Shown piece after piece: positions 44,651-53,730 of a stretch of DNA of 64,000 nt; within the stretch, counting starts at the first letter, position 1, and every line of letters begins with the position of its first letter. Under the pieces are notes generated by a model that saw nothing but the letters and a program-made list of their open reading frames with translations, did not search any database and had not been told where the DNA came from. The translations under genes and the position numbers were made by a program. This stretch comes from Nocardia pseudobrasiliensis NBRC 108224. Its GTDB lineage: Bacteria > Actinomycetota > Actinomycetes > Mycobacteriales > Mycobacteriaceae. The DNA lies in the NCBI RefSeq assembly GCF_001613105.1, contig NZ_BDBS01000033.1:1-64000 (forward strand), in the 5' to 3' direction.

Positions 44651-45715
44651 ATGGACGACAGCTGGAATGTGGGTCGACGGGGGTTCCTCGCGGGTGCGGC
44701 GGCGGTCGCGGGCGTCGCGGCGGTCGGTGGCATCGCGACGGCCGAGCCCGCCGGACCGGCCAAACTACCGCTGCCCACCGGCGAGAACCCGCGGATATTG
44801 CTGACCGGAGACGCCGGTACGGGCGCGCGACCACAATGGCTGGTGGCCGACGCGATCCGGGATATGCATCGGCGCGAACCGTTTTCGCTCGCGCTCGGCC
44901 TCGGCGACAACATCTACGAGAACGGGCCGTGGACCGACGACGACGCCCAGTTCGCCGACAAATTCGAAAAGCCCAACCACGACCTGGATTTCCCGTGGCT
45001 GATGGTGCTGGGCAATCACGACAACAGTTCGGTGCTGCCCGGCGACGCGGGCTGGCTGCGGCGCGGCGATCACGAGGTGGCCTATCACCGGCGGTCGGCG
45101 CGCTGGTATATGCCCGCTCGCTATTACTCGGTGCGGATTCCGCAGCAGCGACCGGTGGTGGAATTCTTCGTCCTCGACCTGAATCCTGCCGCCTCCTATA
45201 TTCCGCAGGTGCTCGATCCGTACTGGGCGCCGCAGGGCCCGTTCATGACCGAGCAGGCGGCGTGGCTGGATCGCGCGCTCGCCGAATCGCAGGCGACGTG
45301 GAAGATCGTCTGCACCCACCATCCGTATCTCAACAACGGACCGCACGGCGATGCCGGGAACTACGAGGGTGTGACGGTGGAACCGCTCGACGGGCGGCAT
45401 GTGAAGGCCTTCCTCGATCGGCACGTACTGGGCCGCTGCCAGTTCCTGCTGTCCGGGCACGACCATTCGCTGCAGGTGCTCGAGCCGAGCGGCCAGACCA
45501 GGAGCACCCGGCAGATCATCAGCGGCGCGGCCGCCAAATCCGTGCACGACGAACCGCTCGGCAATCCGAAACCGCAGCACCCCAACCTGTTCCAGACGTT
45601 CACCGATCTGGGGTTCATGGTGCTGGATCTGAGCCGCGACGCCGTGCGGCTGCGGGCGGTCACTGTCGATCCGGGTTCGGGGGCGGCGACCGTCGCGTTC
45701 GATCGCCGCCTGTAA
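44651..45715 (+). CDS. Tat-exported metallophosphoesterase (purple acid phosphatase-like)
   Basis: 354 residues from ATG 44651 with AGGGAG 7 nt upstream. Tat signal GRRGFLAG. Calcineurin-like metal ligands in order: TGDAG, LGDNIYENG, LGNHDN, THHPYL and SGHDHS. Hydrolyses phosphomonoesters or diesters outside the cell. Convergent with the dehydrogenase gene, 4 bp apart. Confidence 0.9.
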   Translation: MDDSWNVGRRGFLAGAAAVAGVAAVGGIATAEPAGPAKLPLPTGENPRILLTGDAGTGARPQWLVADAIRDMHRREPFSLALGLGDNIYENGPWTDDDAQFADKFEKPNHDLDFPWLMVLGNHDNSSVLPGDAGWLRRGDHEVAYHRRSARWYMPARYYSVRIPQQRPVVEFFVLDLNPAASYIPQVLDPYWAPQGPFMTEQAAWLDRALAESQATWKIVCTHHPYLNNGPHGDAGNYEGVTVEPLDGRHVKAFLDRHVLGRCQFLLSGHDHSLQVLEPSGQTRSTRQIISGAAAKSVHDEPLGNPKPQHPNLFQTFTDLGFMVLDLSRDAVRLRAVTVDPGSGAATVAFDRRL

Positions 45716-45719
45716 CCGC

Positions 45720-46724
45720 CTACGGCTTCAGCACCAGCCGAATCGGATTGCCCTCCTTGGCCTCCAGTGCGTGCACGGCCTTGGGCGCGTCGGTCAGCGG
45801 CAGCACCGCGCTGACCGAGCGGGCGAAGTCGACCCGGTGCAGCCGCTGCAACTGCACCAGCTGATTCACATGCTCGGGCTGCGAACCGTAGTGCCCGCGC
45901 AGCTGCTGCTGGAAGAAGCTGAACATGGTGCCGTGGGTCAGGGTGATCGGCTTGTCGGTCAGCCCCACCAGAACCAACCGTCCGCCCGGGCCCAGGCATA
46001 CCGCGGCCTGCTCGCGCACGGCCGCCACACCCGCGAAATCGAAGGCCGCGGCCAGGCCCGTCCCGCCCGTCGCCTCGAAAACGCGCTTGCGCAAATCGGT
46101 TTCGCTCGGATCGAAGGCGTAGTCGGCCCCGAAATCCAGTGCGCGCTGCCGCGCCGCGGGCAGCGGATCGATCGCGATGATCGGCGCCGCGCCGACCAAC
46201 CGCAGCAGTTGCACCCCGTGCGCTCCCAGTCCGCCGACGCCCCATACGCCCACGGCCTCGGCCGGTCGCACCTTGGCGGTCACCGTGATCGCGGCCCACG
46301 GCGTGGACACCGCGTCGGGAATGAAACAGGCCTGCTCGAACGGCAGATCATCCGGCAGCGGCACCAACGTGTCCACCCGAGCCAGCGAATACTCCGCCCA
46401 TCCCCCGTCGTAATCCACCCCCCGTGTGAACACGGCCCCATCGCGCTGCTCCCCCGCCTGCAACACGACCCGATCCCCCACCTTCGCCTGCGTCACCCCG
46501 GGCCCCAACGCGTGCACGGTCCCCGCCACCTCATGCCCGAGCGTGACCACATCCCCCCGCAGATACAGCGGAGTCAAAGTCCCATCGATCAGATGCACAT
46601 CCGACAGACACACCCCCGCCGCCTCCACCTTGATCAGCACCTGCCCGGACCCCGGCTCGGGAGTCGGCACCTCCTCGACCTCGAGACGACGCTCCTTACC
46701 CAGGTGAAGACGTGCGGCCAGCAT
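45720..46724 (-). CDS. Zinc-type alcohol dehydrogenase (MDR)
   Basis: 334 residues from ATG 46724. Catalytic zinc ligands in CLSDVHLIDG and GHEVAG; Rossmann motif VWGVGGLGAHGVQLL. The loop that holds the structural zinc (four Cys) is replaced by GAVFTRGVDYDGGWAEYS, so that zinc is absent. NAD(P)-dependent oxidation of an unknown alcohol. Confidence 0.88.
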   Translation of the reverse strand: MLAARLHLGKERRLEVEEVPTPEPGSGQVLIKVEAAGVCLSDVHLIDGTLTPLYLRGDVVTLGHEVAGTVHALGPGVTQAKVGDRVVLQAGEQRDGAVFTRGVDYDGGWAEYSLARVDTLVPLPDDLPFEQACFIPDAVSTPWAAITVTAKVRPAEAVGVWGVGGLGAHGVQLLRLVGAAPIIAIDPLPAARQRALDFGADYAFDPSETDLRKRVFEATGGTGLAAAFDFAGVAAVREQAAVCLGPGGRLVLVGLTDKPITLTHGTMFSFFQQQLRGHYGSQPEHVNQLVQLQRLHRVDFARSVSAVLPLTDAPKAVHALEAKEGNPIRLVLKP

Positions 46725-46805
46725 GATGCTCCTTCGCGAGTCGATTTCCGTGCGACGTTCCCGAGTATGTCACCGCCTCGGCCACGGTTCGGTTCGCGCG
46801 ACGGG

Positions 46806-47339
46806 TCATTTCCCTTGTAGCGCAGGCACGATTCGGTTCGCGGCGTCGACCGCCCATTCGCACGAGTCGCCCCGCGCCCTGCCGTCGATGAGCAGGCCGT
46901 AGTCGTTCATCTCGACGAGCAGCAGGCAGGTCCCGGAGTACTCCTTGTTTTTCGCCAAGGCCGCCGGGCGGCCGCCGATCGTCGGATGCTCGAACGAATA
47001 GTTCTGCGCCCGATCCTGTTCCAGATACGACATGGTCATATTCGTCGCCTGCAGATAGAACTCCGAGAGGGGGTCAGCGGCGACTCCGATCAGGCATCCC
47101 CGGAAACGCAACCCGATGCCGCCGAACAGCGACACATAGGTGTTCGGCTTCTGTAACTCGAGTCCCATCTCCGCCAGGCCGTCCCGCGAGACGGCATCGC
47201 AAGGATCCAGCCGAATCGGGGCCACGCTCGGCGCGGACGATGTCGGGCCGGTGGTTTCGTGTCGTGGGTCGGGGTCTGGCTCCCCGCATCCGCTCACCCC
47301 GGCCACCACCAGCGCGAGGCAGCACAGCAATCGTCTCAT
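46806..47339 (-). CDS. DUF3558 family lipoprotein
   Basis: 177 residues from ATG 47339. Signal peptide with lipobox VSGC; the mature part starts with an acidic linker and has the DUF3558 pattern DPCDAVSRDGLAEMGLE and a later disulfide-type Cys pair (TCLLLVEM, DSCEWA). Common in actinobacterial envelopes; function unknown. Confidence 0.85.
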   Translation of the reverse strand: MRRLLCCLALVVAGVSGCGEPDPDPRHETTGPTSSAPSVAPIRLDPCDAVSRDGLAEMGLELQKPNTYVSLFGGIGLRFRGCLIGVAADPLSEFYLQATNMTMSYLEQDRAQNYSFEHPTIGGRPAALAKNKEYSGTCLLLVEMNDYGLLIDGRARGDSCEWAVDAANRIVPALQGK

Positions 47340-47460
47340 TCGTCCCCCCGTTCCCCCTCGTGACCAGGGCGTTGGTCGCGCGGCGATCTTAACAGCGCCC
47401 GGGTGGGGTGGCGTTCGCTGCCGGTGAACATCCGTTCGGAACATTCGGGTGGGGGTTGGG

Positions 47461-47481
47461 GTTGAGTAGGTAACGCTCAAC
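47461..47481. promoter_or_regulatory. HAIR-like HspR operator upstream of lon
   Basis: GTTGAGT-N7-GCTCAAC matches the HspR-associated inverted repeat CTTGAGT-N7-ACTCAAG in arm length, spacing and 11 of 14 positions. It ends 20 bp before the lon ATG, where a repressor would block transcription. Confidence 0.7.
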
Positions 47482-47501
47482 CTTGGAAGGGGCTGGACAC
47501 T

Positions 47502-49841
47502 ATGAGTACTCCACAACGTCTACCGGTGCTTTTCCTGACCGAGCCGATCGTGTTGCCGGGCATGGTTGTGCCGATCGAACTCGACGAGGCGGCCCAGGCC
47601 GCGATCGATGCGGCGCGGGCGGCGAATCTGGAGACCGTACTGCTCGCGCCCCGGCTGACCGAGGGCTACGCCGCCTACGGCGTGGTCGCGACGATCGAAC
47701 AGGTCGGGCGGATGCGCGGCGGCGCGAAGGCGGCCGTGCTGCGCGCCGAGCGGCGTGCGAAGATCGGCCACGGCGTGACCGGTCCGGGCGCGGCGCTGTG
47801 GGTCGAGGCCGAGCCGGTCGAGACCCCCGAACCGGACGGGCGCACCAAAGAGCTTGCGGCCGAATACAAGAAGTTGGTCGTCTCGGTGCTGCAGCGTCGC
47901 GAGGCGTGGCAGGTCATCGATATGGTCGAGCAGATGAAGGATCCGTCGGCGCTGGCGGATGTGGCGGGCTACGCGCCCTATCTGACCGACGAGCAGAAGC
48001 GTGAACTCCTCGAAACCCCGGATGTCGCAGCGCGTTTGACCAAACTGATCGCCTGGGTGCGCGACCACATCGCCGAGATGGAGGTCACCGAGAAGATCAG
48101 CGAGGACGTCCGCGAGGGGATGGAGAAGTCCCAGCGCGAATTCCTGCTGCGCCAGCAGCTCAACGCGATTCGCAAGGAACTGGGCGAGAACGAGCCCGAC
48201 GGCGCGGAGGACTACCGCACCCGCGTCGAGAACGCCGACCTGCCCGACAATGTCCGCGAGGCCGCGCTGCGCGAGGTCGACCGGCTCGAGCGCGGCAGTG
48301 ATCAGAGCCCGGAGGCGGGCTGGATCCGCACCTGGCTCGATACCGTGCTGGATCTGCCGTGGACGGTGAAAACCACCGACTCCACCGATGTTTCGGCCGC
48401 CCGCGCGGTACTCGACGCCGACCACCACGGCCTGGACGAGGTCAAGGACCGCATGGTCGAGTATCTGGCGGTGCGCGCCCGGCGCGCGTCGCGTGGACTC
48501 GAGGTGGTCGGCGGCCGCGGTTCCGGCGCGGTACTGGTGCTGGTCGGTCCGCCCGGTGTCGGCAAGACCTCGCTCGGTGAGAGCGTGGCGCGGGCGTTGG
48601 GCCGCAAGTTCGTTCGCGTCGCCCTGGGCGGCGTGCGCGACGAGGCGGAGATCCGCGGCCACCGGCGCACCTATGTCGGCGCGCTGCCCGGTCGCATCGT
48701 GCGCGCGGTCAAGGAGGCGGGTTCGATGAATCCCGTCGTGCTGCTGGACGAGATCGACAAGGTCGGCTCGGACTTCCGCGGCGACCCCGCGGCCGCACTG
48801 CTCGAGGTCCTGGATCCGGCGCAGAACCACACCTTCCGCGACCACTATCTGGATCTGGATCTGGATCTGTCCGATGTGCTGTTCATCGCGACCGCGAACG
48901 TCATGGAGACGATTCCCGGCCCGCTGCTGGACCGCATGGAGTTGATCACGGTCGACGGTTACACCGAGGACGACAAGGTGGCCATCGCCCGCGACTTCCT
49001 GGTCCCGCGCCAGCTCGAACGCAACGCGCTGACCGCCGACGAGGTGCGCATCACCGAGGAGGCGCTGCGCGAGGTCGCGGCGAACTACACCCGCGAGGCG
49101 GGCGTGCGTCAGATGGAACGGCTCATCGCGAAGGCGCTGCGCAAGGCCGCGACCCGGCTGTCGGAGGACGGCGCGGATACCGAGATCACGGTCGAGCTGT
49201 CGAATTTGAAGGACTACCTGGGCAGGCCCCGGTTCACCCCGGATTCGGTGGAGCGCACCGCGGTTCCCGGTGTGGCGACCGGACTCGCGGTGACCGGTGC
49301 GGGCGGCGACGTCCTCTACATCGAGGCCAATGCCGCCGAGGGCGAACGCTCACTGACCCTGACCGGTCAGCTGGGCGATGTGATGAAGGAGTCCGCCCAG
49401 ATCGCGCTCACCTACGTGCGCTCGCATCTGGAGGAGATCGGCATCGAGCCGAAGGTGCTGGATCGCAATATCCACATCCACTTCCCCGCGGGAGCCGTCC
49501 CCAAGGACGGTCCGTCGGCGGGCGTCACCATGGTCACCGCCCTGGTGTCGCTGGCGCTGGATCGGCAGGTGCGCTCGGATGTCGGCATGACCGGTGAGGT
49601 CACGCTGAACGGCCGGGTGCTGCCCATCGGCGGCGTCAAGCAGAAGCTACTGGCCGCCCAGCGAGCGGGCCTGAAGACGGTGTTCATCCCGGCCCGCAAC
49701 GAGCCGGATCTGGACGACGTCCCGGCCGATGTGCTCGCCGCGCTGGATGTGCGTCCGGTCGGCGATGTGGCCGAGATCCTGGCCTACGCCATCGAGCCGG
49801 TCGCCGAACCCGCCTACGGTAGCGCGGTATTGGCGTCCTGA
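47502..49841 (+). CDS. lon: ATP-dependent protease Lon
   Basis: 779 residues from ATG 47502 (GGAAGGGG about 11 nt upstream). N-terminal substrate domain, AAA+ module with Walker A GPPGVGKT (about 349-356) and Walker B VVLLDEIDK, and a C-terminal protease domain with the Ser-Lys dyad Ser672 (KDGPSAGV) and Lys715 (GGVKQKLL). Degrades misfolded proteins in the cytoplasm. A strong terminator follows. Confidence 0.97.
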   Translation: MSTPQRLPVLFLTEPIVLPGMVVPIELDEAAQAAIDAARAANLETVLLAPRLTEGYAAYGVVATIEQVGRMRGGAKAAVLRAERRAKIGHGVTGPGAALWVEAEPVETPEPDGRTKELAAEYKKLVVSVLQRREAWQVIDMVEQMKDPSALADVAGYAPYLTDEQKRELLETPDVAARLTKLIAWVRDHIAEMEVTEKISEDVREGMEKSQREFLLRQQLNAIRKELGENEPDGAEDYRTRVENADLPDNVREAALREVDRLERGSDQSPEAGWIRTWLDTVLDLPWTVKTTDSTDVSAARAVLDADHHGLDEVKDRMVEYLAVRARRASRGLEVVGGRGSGAVLVLVGPPGVGKTSLGESVARALGRKFVRVALGGVRDEAEIRGHRRTYVGALPGRIVRAVKEAGSMNPVVLLDEIDKVGSDFRGDPAAALLEVLDPAQNHTFRDHYLDLDLDLSDVLFIATANVMETIPGPLLDRMELITVDGYTEDDKVAIARDFLVPRQLERNALTADEVRITEEALREVAANYTREAGVRQMERLIAKALRKAATRLSEDGADTEITVELSNLKDYLGRPRFTPDSVERTAVPGVATGLAVTGAGGDVLYIEANAAEGERSLTLTGQLGDVMKESAQIALTYVRSHLEEIGIEPKVLDRNIHIHFPAGAVPKDGPSAGVTMVTALVSLALDRQVRSDVGMTGEVTLNGRVLPIGGVKQKLLAAQRAGLKTVFIPARNEPDLDDVPADVLAALDVRPVGDVAEILAYAIEPVAEPAYGSAVLAS

Positions 49842-49852
49842 GCGACCGAATG

Positions 49853-49888
49853 CGGCCGCACCCCGGCCTTTCCGGCGGGGTGCGGCCG
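49853..49888 (+). terminator. Terminator of lon
   Basis: A perfect 13-bp stem (CGGCCGCACCCCG, 49853-49865, with 49876-49888), 10-nt loop, then TTTCGC. Eleven bp after the lon stop. Confidence 0.85.
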
Positions 49889-49957
49889 TTTCGCATGCGA
49901 CATTGCGCGCATGCTCGATGAAAGCGGCGCGCAAGCGGCAGCCGGGAATCTGAGTCC

Positions 49958-51574
49958 ATGACATCTGTCGAACGCATTCCGGTCCTGGTGGTCGGCGGCG
50001 GTATGGTCGGGCTGTCCGCCGCGCTGCTGCTCGAATATCACGGCGTACCTTATGTTCTCGTCGAGCGGCGCGTGAGCCCCTCGCCGCTGCCGCGTTCCCG
50101 CGGAATCCACACCCGCACCATGGAGATCTACCGGCAGCTCGGTCTGGAATCGGAGATCCAGCGGGCCGCCGCGACCGTGCTGAAGGCGGGCGCCTTCGGC
50201 GGCGCCTGGCAGGGCGCTTCGGTGCGTACGGCCGAACCACTCGATCTGACCGGTTCGGGCTTCGTGGCCGGACATCTCACCCCCGACGCCTCACCCTCAC
50301 GATTCGCCTTCCTGCCCCAGGTCGTCCTCGAACCGCTGTTGACCGAACGGATTCGCGAGCACGGCGGGCAGCTGCGGCTCGGCGTCGAATGTGTCGATCT
50401 GGCAGTCGATTCCGACGGCGTGACCGCAACCCTGCGCGAGGGTGAGGCGCTGTCGCGACTGCGTGCGGACTATGTGATCGCCGCCGACGGCGCGAACAGC
50501 CCGATTCGCCGCGCGCTCGGCATCGGTGGCAGGGAGCTGCCGCCCAACCACCACTATGTCAACGTCTTCGCGCGGGTCGATCTGACCGAACTGCTCGACG
50601 GCCGCGGTTTCAGCCAGTGCGCGGTCGACAACGATCGGGTGCGCGGGCTGGTGCTGACCAAGAACAACACCGACGAATGGTCGTTCCACATCGAATACGA
50701 CCCGGCCGCCGAATCGCCCGGCGACTATCCGGACGAGCGCTGCGTGGAACTGGTGCGCGCCATGGTCGGCCTGCCGGAGGTCGAGGTGCGGATACTGGCC
50801 CGAAGTGCCTGGGACACCGGCACATTCGTGGCCGACGACTATCACCGCGGCCGGGTGTTCCTGGCCGGTGACGCCGCGCACCGGCACGCGCCTTGGGGCG
50901 GCTACGGCGGCAATACCGGGGTCTCCGACGCGCACAACCTGGTGTGGAAGCTGGCCGCGGTCCTCGCGGGTACGGCCGATCCGGCACTGCTGGACTCCTA
51001 TCGCACCGAGCGACGCCCGCGCGCCGAGGTCGCCGTCGAACAGTCCCGCCTGGGCGACAAGGACTTACGCACTCGTTACGGCGTGCTCACCGGCAACAAT
51101 GCCGAGGAGGTAGCCCGGCAGCTGTCCACCGGCGCGGTCATGGGTCGCTACCGCTACGACGCCACCGGCGTGCCGGATCATGTCACAGAGCTGACCGGTC
51201 AGATCGGAACTCGATTGCCGCACCTGTGGATCGACGCCGACGAGACGACCTCGACATTGGATCTGTGCGGCCCGGGCTTCGCGCTGCTCGTCGCCGGATC
51301 CGCCGGGCAGTGGCGCGACGCGGCGGCGCGGGCGCAGCGGGCGACCGGTATCGATCTCGCGCTGCACGCCCTGCCCGGCGTCGAGTGGGCCGAATGCACC
51401 GGACTGCCGCAACGCGGTGCGCTGCTGGTCCGCCCGGATGCGCATGTGGCCGCTCGATCGGATGCGGGTCTGTCCCCGGCCATACTCACCGACGTGCTGC
51501 GTGAGCTGCTCGGCGCGGCGAATCAGCCCGCGTTCGAGGGCAATTCGCGCTCGACCGCCCGCGTGGTGCCCTGA
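49958..51574 (+). CDS. FAD-dependent aromatic monooxygenase
   Basis: 538 residues from ATG 49958. Class A flavoprotein hydroxylase: VVGGGMVGLSAALLL (FAD Rossmann), DG motif DYVIAADGANSPIRRALG, and GD motif GRVFLAGDAAHRHAPWGGYG. A C-terminal thioredoxin-like domain (about 385-530) as in PgaE/RdmE-type polyketide or phenol hydroxylases. Substrate unknown. Its last 52 bp overlap the convergent thioesterase gene. Confidence 0.9.
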   Translation: MTSVERIPVLVVGGGMVGLSAALLLEYHGVPYVLVERRVSPSPLPRSRGIHTRTMEIYRQLGLESEIQRAAATVLKAGAFGGAWQGASVRTAEPLDLTGSGFVAGHLTPDASPSRFAFLPQVVLEPLLTERIREHGGQLRLGVECVDLAVDSDGVTATLREGEALSRLRADYVIAADGANSPIRRALGIGGRELPPNHHYVNVFARVDLTELLDGRGFSQCAVDNDRVRGLVLTKNNTDEWSFHIEYDPAAESPGDYPDERCVELVRAMVGLPEVEVRILARSAWDTGTFVADDYHRGRVFLAGDAAHRHAPWGGYGGNTGVSDAHNLVWKLAAVLAGTADPALLDSYRTERRPRAEVAVEQSRLGDKDLRTRYGVLTGNNAEEVARQLSTGAVMGRYRYDATGVPDHVTELTGQIGTRLPHLWIDADETTSTLDLCGPGFALLVAGSAGQWRDAAARAQRATGIDLALHALPGVEWAECTGLPQRGALLVRPDAHVAARSDAGLSPAILTDVLRELLGAANQPAFEGNSRSTARVVP

Positions 51575-51963
51575 GCGACGGCGACCAGTACCGCCGACCC
51601 GTCCTCGTCCTCGGCATAGATCTCGCACTGGCACACCGCTTGTCGGCGCGTCGCACCGGTGACATGGGCCTCGGCGCGCAGCCGCGCACCGGCGGCCGGG
51701 CGCAGATAGGTGATGGAGAATCCGCCGGTGAGCACATTCGGTCCGAGGATCGATCCGGCCGCGTAGGTGAGCGCGTTGTCGGCGGCGTAGGCCAGCACGC
51801 CGCCGTGCACATAGCCGAACTGCTGGCCCAGTTCGGGCCGGATCGGGATCACCAGGGTGGCCGCGCCGTCGCCGTAGGCGGCGATCTGGGCGCCGATCAG
51901 GACGCTGAAGGGCTGGGCCGCGAGGATTTCGCGGGCGAGGTTCAGATCGATGGTGGCGGTCAC
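51523..51963 (-). CDS. PaaI-type hotdog thioesterase
   Basis: 146 residues from GTG 51963 (GTGA overlap with the TetR gene). Hotdog fold with GYVHGGVLAYAADNALTYAA and the C-terminal LRAEAHVTGATRRQAVCQCEIY. Hydrolyses acyl-CoA or removes phenylacetyl-CoA-like compounds; likely under control of the coupled TetR regulator. Confidence 0.88.
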   Translation of the reverse strand: MTATIDLNLAREILAAQPFSVLIGAQIAAYGDGAATLVIPIRPELGQQFGYVHGGVLAYAADNALTYAAGSILGPNVLTGGFSITYLRPAAGARLRAEAHVTGATRRQAVCQCEIYAEDEDGSAVLVAVAQGTTRAVERELPSNAG

Positions 51964-52541
51964 AGGTCTGCCTCCGGGTCGTCGGTACGGGGTGCACGCA
52001 GAGCGCGCCAGGCCGCATCGGCCAGGACGTGCGCGATATCCGTTGGAGCGGTGACCATCTCACCGCTCAGCCACTGCCGCGTGTACTCCTGCGCGGGTCC
52101 GAACCACAGCGCGTACACCAGGTCGAATTCGAGATCGCGCACGACGCCGTAGCTGGCGTGGGTGCGCCACCAGCGCCAGATATTGCGCAGCGCTTCGCGA
52201 TTGGCCTCGCTTTCCCGAATACCCGGCGGTCGCGCCGAAGTGAGCACCTTGGCCCGGTACTGGTTCTCGGCGACCCAGCGCAGATGTTCGAGCACGCCGC
52301 CGGTGACGCCAGAGCGCGCGTCGGCGGCCTCGCCCACGACCTGCCACAACCCCCGCTGATAATCCGCCAGCGCGTTCGCCCACACCTGCCGGTACAGCTC
52401 GGCCTTGTCCGGGAAGTGGTGGTAGAGCGCGCCCACGCTGGCCCCGGCCGCGTCGCGGATCTGCCCGAGCGTGGTCTCCACCGCCCCGAACTCGGCGAAC
52501 TGCCGTTCGGCGGCGAGTAGCAACCGATCCCGAATCTTCAC
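51960..52541 (-). CDS. TetR family regulator
   Basis: 193 residues from GTG 52541. N-terminal HTH with TLGQIRDAAGASVGALYHHFPDKAELY. The start abuts a 21-bp palindrome, and TAATAT lies 7 nt upstream, so the message is probably leaderless and autorepressed. Coupled to the thioesterase gene; divergent from dinB. Confidence 0.92.
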   Translation of the reverse strand: MKIRDRLLLAAERQFAEFGAVETTLGQIRDAAGASVGALYHHFPDKAELYRQVWANALADYQRGLWQVVGEAADARSGVTGGVLEHLRWVAENQYRAKVLTSARPPGIRESEANREALRNIWRWWRTHASYGVVRDLEFDLVYALWFGPAQEYTRQWLSGEMVTAPTDIAHVLADAAWRALRAPRTDDPEADL

Positions 52542-52562
52542 AACCAGAATATTATTCTGGTT
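52542..52562. promoter_or_regulatory. TetR operator in the TetR/dinB gap
   Basis: Arms AACCAGAATA and TATTCTGGTT, exact complements, around a single central T. It contains the putative -10 of the TetR gene and touches its start codon, and lies 37 bp before the dinB start, so both genes may be controlled. Confidence 0.75.
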
Positions 52563-52599
52563 CCACTCGAATGTCACCGGCGTGCGGTAAGACGAGAGG

Positions 52600-53670
52600 G
52601 TGCCCCGGTGGCTGTTGCACGTGGATCTCGACCAGTTCCAGGCGGCGGTGGAATTCCGCCGACACCCGGAACTGCGGGGCCGTCCGGTCATCGTCGGCGG
52701 CAACGGCGATCCGGACGAGCCGCGCAAGGTGGTGACCTGCGCGTCCTATCCGGCCCGCGGTTTCGGCGTGCGGGCCGGGATGCCGCTGCGCACCGCGGCC
52801 CGCAAATGTCCGGAGGCGGTCTTCCTGCCCCTGGACATGGCGACCTACGAGGAGGCGTCCGAAGAGGTCATGGAGCTGCTGCGCGGATTCCCGGTGCGGG
52901 TGGAGGTGCTCGGCTGGGACGAGGCCTTCCTCGCCGCCGACACCGACGATCCGGAAGGTCTGGCCCGCGAGATCCGCGCGGCCATCGCCGAATTGGAGCT
53001 CACCTGCTCGATCGGCATCGGTGACAACAAACTTCGCGCCAAACTGGCCACCGGCTTCGCCAAATCCGTCGGCAAGGGCAAGGGCGAGGGCGGCGCGCCC
53101 GCGGGCGACGGCAGCGGCCTGTTCCGCCTCACCGCCGACAACTGGTCCGAACTGATGGACCACCGGCCGACCAGTGCGCTGTGGGGCGTCGGCGCGCGTA
53201 TCGCCAAACGGCTGGCCGATCTGGGCATCGAGACGGTGGCCCAGCTCGCCGCGGCCGACCGCGCGGCGCTGGCCGCGGAATTCGGGCCCAATACCGGACC
53301 GTATCTGTGGATCCTCGGACACGGTATCGCCGATACCGATGTGGTCACCGAACCCCGGATTCCGGTGGGGCGCAGCAAATCCGAGACCTTCCCAGAGGAC
53401 CTCACCGATCGCGCCGAGATCGAACGCCAGGTCGCCCGGCTGGCGGCCGAGGTGGCCGAGGAGATGATCGCGGCGGGCCGGACCACCCTGCGCGTCGGGG
53501 TCACCGTGCGCACCAAGACTTTTTACACCCGCACCAAACAGCGCAAACTTCCCGCGCCGACCACCGATGTCGAGGAGATCGTGCGCACCGCCCTGCAGAT
53601 CCTGGACCGCTTCGAGCTCGATCGTCCGGTCCGGCTGCTCGGCGTACGCCTGGAACTGGTCCCGCGATGA
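52600..53670 (+). CDS. dinB2: Y-family DNA polymerase IV, DinB2 type
   Basis: 356 residues from GTG 52600. Translesion polymerase: metal ligands Asp9 (HVDLDQF), Asp107 and Glu108 (GWDEAFL); fingers region VTCASYPARGFGVRAGMPL; C-terminal little-finger with TKTFYTRTKQRKLPAPTTD. It resembles mycobacterial DinB2 more than DinB1. The steric-gate position, Phe13 in E. coli DinB and Leu14 in M. smegmatis DinB2, is Gln14 here. No LexA box found upstream. Confidence 0.92.
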   Translation: MPRWLLHVDLDQFQAAVEFRRHPELRGRPVIVGGNGDPDEPRKVVTCASYPARGFGVRAGMPLRTAARKCPEAVFLPLDMATYEEASEEVMELLRGFPVRVEVLGWDEAFLAADTDDPEGLAREIRAAIAELELTCSIGIGDNKLRAKLATGFAKSVGKGKGEGGAPAGDGSGLFRLTADNWSELMDHRPTSALWGVGARIAKRLADLGIETVAQLAAADRAALAAEFGPNTGPYLWILGHGIADTDVVTEPRIPVGRSKSETFPEDLTDRAEIERQVARLAAEVAEEMIAAGRTTLRVGVTVRTKTFYTRTKQRKLPAPTTDVEEIVRTALQILDRFELDRPVRLLGVRLELVPR

Positions 53671-53730
53671 TCGCCCGAATCGGGTATTTGACATGCTGGG
53701 GGCAGACTCGACGGGAAGGCAAGGAACGGC

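Noticed and set aside
53688..53693. Perfect -35 hexamer TTGACA before the enoyl-CoA hydratase gene
   Set aside because: No -10 hexamer at 16-19 bp; only the -35 matches.
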